In this document: in pieces, positions 58,343 through 64,000 of the stretch | Layout: the number at the start of each line of letters is the position of its first letter | Numbering within the stretch: position 1 is the stretch's first letter | From: DASPGQ01 sp035457705 | GTDB taxonomy: Bacteria; Acidobacteriota; Vicinamibacteria; Marinacidobacterales; SMYC01 | Direction of reading: 5' to 3' | DNA length: 64,000 nt | Assembly: GCA_035457705.1 (NCBI GenBank) | Contig: DATIBD010000135.1 | Coordinates: 1 to 64,000, forward strand | Position numbers and translations under genes: made by a program | Notes under the pieces: generated by a model | The model's input: the letters and a program-made list of their open reading frames with translations, nothing else | Database searches by the model: none | What the model was told of the DNA's origin: nothing

Positions 58343-58504
58343 TTATATCACTCGAGCCTTGTTGAGCACGATGAAGTGCAACAACGCTGCGGAAGTGGCA
58401 GTACCAGCCCGCCCGCGATCGCGGATTTCGGCCGCACCGCCGAACGCGTCCAGGAGGATCGCATGCAGCTCGAGCGCCTGCTCGACCGAGAGGTAAAGAA
58501 TCAC
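58343..58504 (-). pseudogene. Truncated Doc-family toxin
   Basis: From GTG 58504 the frame reads ILYLSVEQALELHAILLDAFGGAAEIRDRG, in pieces, the start of the Doc/Fic-like death-on-curing family (LALH, FGG, IRD). After IRDRG the sequence loses similarity and stops after 53 residues. The catalytic HPFxDGNKR loop and everything beyond it are absent; a full toxin has about 125 residues. It overlaps the preceding antitoxin-like gene by GTGA. The sulfatase gene begins 10 bp beyond. Confidence 0.75.
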
Positions 58505-58647
58505 TTCGCGAGGCGTCGGTAGAGCTCTGACCGCTCCTTGACGAGCGTCCTCACCGCCCTGCGGAAGCGCTCCGTCACCTTTCCGTCCTCGAAGTACTTC
58601 ACGCCAGGCCAATGATCACTTTTCTTGGTGATGCGCTCTCGATACAA
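58501..58647 (-). CDS. Antitoxin-like small protein upstream of the Doc remnant
   Basis: A 48-residue frame, probably from TTG 58647 (begins LYRERITKKSDHWPG, then VKYFEDGKVTERFRRAVRTLVKERSELYRRL, in pieces). It overlaps the Doc remnant by GTGA, the normal order antitoxin-toxin. The protein is small and basic with an amphipathic helix. I do not recognise a named antitoxin family. The start is uncertain because AGGA lies directly against the TTG. It may be non-functional now that the toxin is broken. Confidence 0.5.
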   Translation of the reverse strand: MYRERITKKSDHWPGVKYFEDGKVTERFRRAVRTLVKERSELYRRLAK

Positions 58648-58673
58648 TCCTTACATTAGGCGGACCGAAGATC

Positions 58674-59189
58674 ATGGGGACTCTGTTTCGACAATCCCGA
58701 GGGCTCCTCAAGATCGAGGCCGAGATCCTGCCCGACGGAGTTCGGTACCGCGAGAAAGCATTCCTCAAGTCGCATGAGTCGACCGTCCGCTTCGAGGAAA
58801 TACCGGATCAGATCACTCGTGCGTTTCATGTGAACCGCTTGTATCTTGCCATAAGCGCTTTTTTTGCCTTTCTGCTCGTCTTTCGCATCCACGGTTTTCT
58901 GATTGAAGGGGAGGTAACGGCCGGCGCGCTCGCACTCTCGGTTGCCTGGTTCGTCGCAGCTGTCGGCGGAACGTGGATGCAGAGTCCCAAGTGGATCGGT
59001 TACGTTGGGCACACCTTCGCGCTCATGTTCTTCGACGCAGGCGGGGGGAGCGATCCCTCCGAGTTCATCGAGGAGATCAATCGCGCCAGGTACGCATATC
59101 TCGCCTCTCGCTACGGGAAGGACGCACAGGGGCCGCTCGGCGCCGACGCAGACCTCAAACTCCCCGTCGACAACGGGCCAGTGAATTAA
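58674..59189 (+). CDS. Two-helix membrane protein of unknown function
   Basis: 171 residues. The first 50 residues are beta-rich and soluble (IEAEILPDGVRYREKAFLKSHESTVRFEEIPD in pieces). Two hydrophobic helices follow (LAISAFFAFLLVFRI and LALSVAWFVAAVGGTWM), then a soluble tail with a helix (PSEFIEEINRARYAYLASRYG). The fold recalls PH-like domains joined to membrane helices, but this is a guess. Divergent from the Doc remnant; a TACAAT at 58643-58648 may be the -10. Confidence 0.7.
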   Translation: MGTLFRQSRGLLKIEAEILPDGVRYREKAFLKSHESTVRFEEIPDQITRAFHVNRLYLAISAFFAFLLVFRIHGFLIEGEVTAGALALSVAWFVAAVGGTWMQSPKWIGYVGHTFALMFFDAGGGSDPSEFIEEINRARYAYLASRYGKDAQGPLGADADLKLPVDNGPVN

Positions 59190-59224
59190 TCAATCAACTC
59201 CATCGTGGCGCCTCGCGGACGCGC

Positions 59225-59734
59225 TCAGCGAGGAACGGGTGAGCATTCCCCTTCGATCGCCACCTGCGCGGTGGATTGGCAGGCTCCCAGGGCATCCATG
59301 ACCTCCTTCAAGAATTCATCGAGCGCTGCGAGCTCCGCGGGAGGGTTTGGGTACTCGTAGGCGGTCCGTTGGCTCACGCCATCTCGGTTCAAGATGACGT
59401 AAGCCGCACCGGCGTCGGCACAATCGGGGCAGCCGTAGACTTCGTCGAGCTGCCCGGGAATGTCGGAGAGTACCGTCGAAAGACGTGAGCTACCGTCCGC
59501 CGTCAGCCGTCCATGACTCGAAGCGAGAACCCGGTTGCCCTCTCGATCGGTGACGCGGTAATCGAGCGTCCCGTTCTGAATCGAGAGCGTTCCATTACAT
59601 GGCCCGAGACAAAACCCAAACGACCAGCCCGCCTCGAGCAAGCGCGTCGCTGACGACGGTGCGAGGGCACCCTCGTCGTTGCATCGGATCGCCAGCACCC
59701 CTGCGAAGAGGATCCAGCACCATCGAGCCCGCAT
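59225..59734 (-). CDS. Putative lipoprotein
   Basis: 169 residues. The signal peptide (WCWILFAGVLAIRCND) could be a lipoprotein signal with Cys18. The mature protein has a FGFCLGPCNGTLSI segment and a CPDC pair (VYGCPDCADAGAAYVI), so disulfides or metal binding are possible. Beta-rich overall. Unknown function. It follows the DUF305-LVIVD gene by 2 bp on the same strand, so the two are probably co-transcribed. Confidence 0.7.
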   Translation of the reverse strand: MRARWCWILFAGVLAIRCNDEGALAPSSATRLLEAGWSFGFCLGPCNGTLSIQNGTLDYRVTDREGNRVLASSHGRLTADGSSRLSTVLSDIPGQLDEVYGCPDCADAGAAYVILNRDGVSQRTAYEYPNPPAELAALDEFLKEVMDALGACQSTAQVAIEGECSPVPR

Positions 59735-59736
59735 GA

Positions 59737-62202
59737 TCAGCGGAGACTCTCGGCAACTTTCTTCACCGCGCTCGCGAGAGCCGTGATCCGCGCTTGGTCG
59801 CTTTCGCTCGTCTCGGCGCTCTCGCGCTCAAGCTCCGTCGCCAGTGCTTCCAGCTCGTCCGCGGCCCCGCCGCCCTCTTCGGCCCGAGCCAGAGCCGCCG
59901 TCAAAGCGGATGCTCGCTCGTCCGGAATTGCGTGGGTCCGTGTGAGCTGGTCGAGGCGGGCGCGTGCCACCACCGGACTCGCCGGCCATTCGATGCGGCG
60001 TTGCTGCTGCACGTTGACGACGTCGGGCGAGATGAGGTCCGCGGCGTCGATCTCGCTCTGGCTCAGATGCTCGCTCGGCACGAGCTTCAGCACGTCCAGC
60101 CCCCGGGCTATTTCGGTGCCGTAGATGTAGCCGTCGAACCAGTACGCGGACCAGTAGCCTCCCATCATGAGCTGCTTTCCGTCGATCGGACCACGGTCGA
60201 AGTAGGCGATCTCGACGGGGTTCGCCGAATCGGTGAAGTCGAAGACCGAGATCCCGCCCTGATACCAGGCCTGGACCATGATGTCGCGTCCCGGGACGGG
60301 CACGAGCGACCCGTTGTGGGCGACGCAGTTCTCCTGTTCCGTTTGTGGGGCCGGCATCTTGTAGTGGCTTCGGAATACCAGCTTGCGATCGACGATGTCG
60401 TAAACGGCGTCCGCTCCCCACTCTTTGGGGTCGGAAGCCCGGCAGCGGGGACGGGCGCCGCCACCCCATTCATCCGTGAAGATCACTTTGGTGCCGTCGT
60501 TATTGAACGTAGCCGAGTGCCAGTAGGCGAAGCTCGGGTCCACGACCTGGTCGAGCCGCACCGGATTCACCGGGTCCGAGATATCGAGGAGGATGCCGTT
60601 TCCCGAGCACGCGCCCGCCGCCAGGCCAATCTCGGGGAACACGGTGATGTCGTGGCATTGATTGGTCTCGGAAGTCTTCTGGGTTCCCGGGCCGTGGTCC
60701 CCTCCCTTCCACAAGCCAGCGATCGCGCCGCTGTCGGGATCGGCAAAGATGCGCGGCCGGGCCACGATGCGAGCTTCCTCTGGATGCGCCACCGGGACTC
60801 GGATGACGTCGATGCTGAAAAGCGCGGTGTTGGAATCCGCGTCCGGGGCCTTGTCCGAGCACTCGGTGAGCTCCTCACCGGAGCGTACCGAGCTCGTGCC
60901 CGAGCCGTAGAGGTACAGGTTGCCCTGGTCATCGGGATCCGTCACCAGGGTGTGCGTGTGAGATCCTCGGCACGTCTGAACGGCGGCAACCTGTCGCGGC
61001 ATCCTCACGTCGCTGATGTCGAAGATCCGGATGCCACGGAAGCGCGCGTTGCTCACGGGGTCGAGCACTCCCTCGAGGCCGCAGTCGAGCCGGCCCCGCG
61101 TCTGCTCGACCGACATGAAAAGGAGATTTCCGAGCACGGAAACGTCGCCTTGGCCTCCAGGGCACACGACCGAGCCCAAAAGGGCCGGCGTCGCCGGGTC
61201 CTCGACGTTGTACGTATTGAAACCGTGGTAGTTGCCCTCGAACAAAGTATCTTTGGCAAAAGCGAGATCCGTGTTCGCGAAGCTCAAAACGACGGGCCCC
61301 TGCGGCGGAGGCTCCTCCTTGGTCTCCTCTTCCTTCTGACCTTCACCGGTCGGGTCCTTCTCGGCGGTCTCTTCGGCCTTCTCGGTCTTCTCCGGTTCCT
61401 TGGAGCTATCCTTGGAGTCGCGCTCGGGAGGGATGGGACGGCCGGCGGGTGCGTCGGGATCGAAGAAGCCAGCGGGCTTCTGGAGCGTCGCCACCAATTC
61501 CAGATTGAGGATCGCCTGGCCCGCGTCACGAAATCCCGGGTCGAGGTGGGCTCGAGGATCGACGGAGAGCTCCGTGAGCATGGTACCCATCCGGTCGATC
61601 TCCATGCTCTGATCGGCGGTGATGTCGGACGTGAACGCGAAGATGTCCGATGCCTGGCCCCCGCCGGGCTTGGCGAGAAGGTCTTCGACCATGATGAGCG
61701 CGCCTCGGTGGTGCTCGATCATGAGCTCGAGGAACAGCCGGTCGAACTCGATCCCGCGCGCTTGCTCGAGACGGCTCATTTCCTCGCGCGTCAGCATGCC
61801 CGGCATCAGCACGGCGTCATGCGCGTGGTGGGCGTCCACCGCAGGGACTTCACGACCGTGCGAGCGCAGCCACTCCTGCATCATTTTGATCTCGTCTTCC
61901 TGGGACAGGGCGATCCGCTTCGCGAGCGTATGCATTACCTCGCGCTCGCTCCGGGTGGCAAGAAGCTCCGTCATCTCCAGCGCCTGGGCGTGATGTGAGA
62001 TCATCCCCTGCATGAAGCTCACATCGGCCTCGGTGAACTGATCGCCGGGAATGACACTCGCTTCGTCGGCGGAGATCAGCTTGCTCGGCTGACCGGGAGC
62101 GCCGGGCTGGACGATCGGAGGCTGCTCCGTCTGGCTTTCCACTATTCCCATGGGGACGAACGCTGCGACGAGCACCGCAGTCCCGATTCTCTCTAGACCC
62201 AT
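59737..62202 (-). CDS. DUF305 - LVIVD-repeat exported protein
   Basis: 821 residues with a signal peptide; GGAGG lies close to the ATG. Residues about 55-215 are a DUF305 domain, a four-helix bundle with His clusters (MQGMISHHAQALEM, MIEHHRGALIMVEDLL) that probably bind a metal such as copper. A charged Lys/Glu/Pro linker (about 260-305) joins a beta-propeller-like region with LVIVD-type repeats (FNTYNVEDPATPALLG, IRIFDISDVRMPRQV, ISVFDFTDSANPVEIAYF). The C-terminal ~80 residues are helical. It is likely periplasmic or on the surface. A possible operon continues to the lipoprotein gene. Confidence 0.87.
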   Translation of the reverse strand: MGLERIGTAVLVAAFVPMGIVESQTEQPPIVQPGAPGQPSKLISADEASVIPGDQFTEADVSFMQGMISHHAQALEMTELLATRSEREVMHTLAKRIALSQEDEIKMMQEWLRSHGREVPAVDAHHAHDAVLMPGMLTREEMSRLEQARGIEFDRLFLELMIEHHRGALIMVEDLLAKPGGGQASDIFAFTSDITADQSMEIDRMGTMLTELSVDPRAHLDPGFRDAGQAILNLELVATLQKPAGFFDPDAPAGRPIPPERDSKDSSKEPEKTEKAEETAEKDPTGEGQKEEETKEEPPPQGPVVLSFANTDLAFAKDTLFEGNYHGFNTYNVEDPATPALLGSVVCPGGQGDVSVLGNLLFMSVEQTRGRLDCGLEGVLDPVSNARFRGIRIFDISDVRMPRQVAAVQTCRGSHTHTLVTDPDDQGNLYLYGSGTSSVRSGEELTECSDKAPDADSNTALFSIDVIRVPVAHPEEARIVARPRIFADPDSGAIAGLWKGGDHGPGTQKTSETNQCHDITVFPEIGLAAGACSGNGILLDISDPVNPVRLDQVVDPSFAYWHSATFNNDGTKVIFTDEWGGGARPRCRASDPKEWGADAVYDIVDRKLVFRSHYKMPAPQTEQENCVAHNGSLVPVPGRDIMVQAWYQGGISVFDFTDSANPVEIAYFDRGPIDGKQLMMGGYWSAYWFDGYIYGTEIARGLDVLKLVPSEHLSQSEIDAADLISPDVVNVQQQRRIEWPASPVVARARLDQLTRTHAIPDERASALTAALARAEEGGGAADELEALATELERESAETSESDQARITALASAVKKVAESLR

Positions 62203-62270
62203 ATGACCTCCGCGTGATTCCCGCGCCTCAGGGCGCCAGATCTATATTGTAGTCCGCCCGATAGAAATCC

Positions 62271-63092
62271 TCAGATCGTCACACCGAACGGACCCCTCAA
62301 GACGAAAGCGAAGACGATCGAAAGCACGAAGTAGACGATCATCCAATGGAGCTCGAAGCCGAAGACGCCCACGTTGGTCTCGGGATAGCTCACGTGAATG
62401 GCCTGGATCTCACCCGCGGGCACGGGGGGCTCGGCGGGATAGAGCAGCTCGTCGAGGAAGCCCCGAACCCTCACCGGGGATCGACGCACGGTTCCGCTCA
62501 CTACCCGCGCGGTCTTCGTGACAGTCTCTGCTCCGTTCACGATGGACAGCTCGTAGTCCCCGGGGACCTCGGGAACGATGCGCCAGGTCATCTCTCCCAG
62601 AGACGGAATCCAAACCGCCGGGGCGTCGACACGAATGCCATCCGGCGTGCTCAAGGCGATCGAGGGCTTGGAGTCGGTCGTATGGCCGGAGCCCAGCTCG
62701 ACTTTGACGAGAGCGGGCTTGCCGACGGCAAGTCCCTCGTAGCCGTAATGGAACTGCAGCTGAGCGATCAACAGAACGAGAGGGGGGAGCGTCCAGACGA
62801 GAGGTACCGACGAATGGCGAAGATAAGAGAGGTTGTGTCGCAGGATCTCGAGCTGCGATCTCAAGATCTGGCGAAAGTCGTCGTTGAAAAGCCGGATCTC
62901 GAACAGGCCCGCATGGATCTTTCTCTTGACGGCCTCGAGAGCCTTCTGGTTGGAGGTGTGCTTGAAGACGACGAGAAGCCCGACCGCGGTCAACAGGGAA
63001 ATGAACGTCAGGCCGACGAGGGGATGCCACTCGCTGAACGGCGCCAGCACGATGTCGAAGAGGGCGCGAAGGGGGGCGTTGATGAGGGACAT
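62271..63092 (-). CDS. DUF106/EMC3-like membrane protein with an extracytoplasmic domain
   Basis: 273 residues. The first 110 residues follow the EMC3/TMCO1 (DUF106, Oxa1-superfamily) pattern: a helix HPLVGLTFISLLTAVGLLVVF, the YTSNQ-like KHTSNQKALEAVKRKIHAGLFEIRLF, a cytoplasmic coiled pair (RQILRSQLEILRHNLSYLRHS) and a second helix VPLVWTLPPLVLLIAQLQF. An Ig-like beta domain (about 120-235) is inserted before a last helix (WMIVYFVLSIVFAFVLRG). Oxa1-superfamily proteins insert membrane proteins; whether this one does is unknown. It follows the RHH gene by 2 bp. Confidence 0.7.
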   Translation of the reverse strand: MSLINAPLRALFDIVLAPFSEWHPLVGLTFISLLTAVGLLVVFKHTSNQKALEAVKRKIHAGLFEIRLFNDDFRQILRSQLEILRHNLSYLRHSSVPLVWTLPPLVLLIAQLQFHYGYEGLAVGKPALVKVELGSGHTTDSKPSIALSTPDGIRVDAPAVWIPSLGEMTWRIVPEVPGDYELSIVNGAETVTKTARVVSGTVRRSPVRVRGFLDELLYPAEPPVPAGEIQAIHVSYPETNVGVFGFELHWMIVYFVLSIVFAFVLRGPFGVTI

Positions 63093-63094
63093 CG

Positions 63095-63292
63095 TCAGGA
63101 GATGTAACCGAGGCCCTTCAAACGTTTCTTGATTTCCTCCTCGGTCGTTCCCCCTTCCTCGATCTTCGCGATCTCTTTTTCCAGGGCGTGGGTGACGAAC
63201 TCTTCGACTGAGGAATAGCCCGCGATCTCGGCGTATTTCTTGATCTTCGCCAGCAGGTCCCCGTCGAGCTTGATGCGGTTCGATCCGAACAT
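63095..63292 (-). CDS. Ribbon-helix-helix small protein
   Basis: 65 residues: an N-terminal strand (NRIKLDGDLLAKI), helix-turn-helix region (YAEIAGYSSVEEFVTHALEKEI) and an acidic tail. The layout is that of CopG/Arc-type RHH proteins, which dimerise and bind DNA through the strand. It lies 3 bp after the phosphodiesterase gene and 2 bp before the DUF106-like gene, so the three are co-transcribed. No toxin partner is seen; it may regulate its own operon. Confidence 0.75.
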   Translation of the reverse strand: MFGSNRIKLDGDLLAKIKKYAEIAGYSSVEEFVTHALEKEIAKIEEGGTTEEEIKKRLKGLGYIS

Positions 63293-63295
63293 GTT

Positions 63296-64000
63296 CTACT
63301 CCGTTTCTTGCCTTGGCTGGATCGGCTCATCGACCCCGAACTCCACCAGAATCGAACGGCCGAGCTCCTTGAGACTGGATGCCGGCCTCTTCAAGGGTCG
63401 ACTCGTCAAGAGCACTCCGGGCACGGTCTCGTGGTCCATCTCGTGGTCGCCGCTCCACTCGTCCACGTTGTCGGTGATGATCTCTTTTCCCACGGCGCCG
63501 AGCGCCGAATGGCCCGACCCGCGCGTTCCCTTCGCGTAGCCGACGACGAGGTCCGGTCCGATCTCGAGCTCGCCGCGATCTCGGTACACTTCCTCGCGCT
63601 TGTACATCTTGGTGACCGCCGGGCGTCCGGTCGCTGGGTCGATCTCGGCAAGCAACTGCTGCGCGATCTCGTCCATCAATGCCTCGCGGTTCTCGGGCGC
63701 CACTATGCCGTTTTTTTCGCGGCCCCGAAGGTTGACGTAGAGCGCGTTGATCCCGACCCCGTAGGCGCGCGTCCCCGTCCAGTCCACGTTCACGAACAGC
63801 CCCGGATCGTTCTCGAGATTGGGGTTCTTGACGGCGAGATAGCCCTTGTGCGCGAGCCAGGCGTTGAGGTGAAACGACCTTCGGAACGACGTGAAGCCAT
63901 GGTCGGACATGACGACCAGCGTCGTGTCTTCTCCCATGTGCTCGAGCGTGTAGCCCACCATCTCGTCCAGACCCACGTAGAGGTCTTCGATGAGCCCTTC
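63296..64000 (-). CDS. Alkaline phosphatase/phosphodiesterase superfamily protein (5' end outside window)
   Basis: The C-terminal ~235 codons are visible; the frame is open to the right edge, so the start lies outside. The segment VVMSDHGFTSFRRSFHLNAWL holds the conserved metal-binding Asp-His of the type I phosphodiesterase / nucleotide pyrophosphatase family (DHG), with a later HSALGAVG region and a second metal-site His (GDHEMDHE). These enzymes hydrolyse phosphate esters or diesters. The AP-family gene, RHH gene and DUF106-like gene form a tight operon. Confidence 0.85.
   Translation of the reverse strand, partial: EGLIEDLYVGLDEMVGYTLEHMGEDTTLVVMSDHGFTSFRRSFHLNAWLAHKGYLAVKNPNLENDPGLFVNVDWTGTRAYGVGINALYVNLRGREKNGIVAPENREALMDEIAQQLLAEIDPATGRPAVTKMYKREEVYRDRGELEIGPDLVVGYAKGTRGSGHSALGAVGKEIITDNVDEWSGDHEMDHETVPGVLLTSRPLKRPASSLKELGRSILVEFGVDEPIQPRQETE

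Noticed and set aside
62203..62270. Riboswitch-like structure upstream of the DUF305-LVIVD gene
   Set aside because: Only a short GGCGC inverted repeat and a TACAAT are visible; the leader is too short for a known riboswitch.
1..64000. tRNA, rRNA or transposase genes
   Set aside because: I scanned for cloverleaf-like ends, rRNA-like conserved blocks and DDE/HUH-type proteins and saw none; a covariance search would be needed to exclude small RNAs fully.

Overview
This 64 kb window is GC-rich and densely coded. It carries several TPR-linked or membrane-embedded Ser/Thr protein kinases, many predicted lipoproteins and outer-membrane proteins, a large MoxR/DUF58/VWA operon, and a phosphodiesterase - ribbon-helix-helix - DUF106-like trio. 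This style, with many GTG/TTG starts and 1-4 bp gene overlaps, suggests a diderm bacterium, most likely Acidobacteriota. That assignment is inferred from gene content; there is no rRNA in the window to confirm it. I see no tRNA, rRNA, CRISPR array, prophage or transposase.

Layout. (1) 0.4-9.4 kb: a secreted-protein gene and three Ser/Thr kinases. A segmental duplication has left a truncated second copy of the secreted-protein gene and a dead kinase stub, with another kinase cassette between the two copies. (2) 9.6-17.5 kb: a PA2779/PA2778-like pair (small membrane protein plus C39-like peptidase fused to TPRs and a beta-rich domain), a membrane protein, a MOSC protein, then redox proteins: a haem-binding protein, a DUF4142 protein, two cytochrome P460 proteins (one fused to a cupredoxin domain) and a CxxxY-type CcmE. 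A good sigma-54 promoter precedes the P460 pair. (3) 17.5-23.2 kb: a decayed SDR gene, then a signalling block: GAF-GAF histidine kinase, truncated Crp-like protein, single-domain response regulator and a REC-GAF-AAA+-Fis sigma-54 activator. (4) 23.6-27.0 kb: PEGA, outer-membrane beta-barrel and FecR-like envelope proteins. (5) 27.0-30.4 kb: ilvB-ilvM with an attenuator-type leader, and a convergent APC permease.

(6) 30.8-39.2 kb: the metabolic centrepiece, an operon for a periplasmic type II DMSO-reductase-family molybdoenzyme. Its alpha and beta subunits look like the nitrite oxidoreductase (NxrA/NxrB) / nitrate reductase clade. The operon also encodes a dihaem-plus-ethylbenzene-dehydrogenase-type gamma lipoprotein, a small unknown protein, a TorD-like chaperone and a CxxC protein. 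A plausible sigma-54 promoter lies upstream. It is flanked on both sides by tandem copies of a roughly 120 bp dispersed repeat. (7) 40.0-51.4 kb: an eight-gene MoxR - ABC transporter - DUF58 - BatA/VWA operon. (8) 51.4-58.7 kb: a diguanylate cyclase, an SH3 lipoprotein, an unusual ParB-domain/histidine-kinase-like fusion, a tandem-PPK2 polyphosphate:AMP phosphotransferase, a sulfatase and a broken Doc toxin locus. (9) 58.7-64.0 kb: small envelope proteins, a DUF305-LVIVD protein, a DUF106/EMC3-like membrane protein, an RHH protein and a partial alkaline-phosphatase-superfamily gene running off the right edge.

How the parts may work together (inference). The NXR-like enzyme, P460 cytochromes, CcmE and haem lipoproteins point to periplasmic nitrogen or other oxyanion redox chemistry. 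Sigma-54-type promoters and the adjacent sigma-54 activator could link that chemistry to the two-component block. The kinases, diguanylate cyclase and polyphosphate enzyme represent separate signalling and energy-reserve functions.
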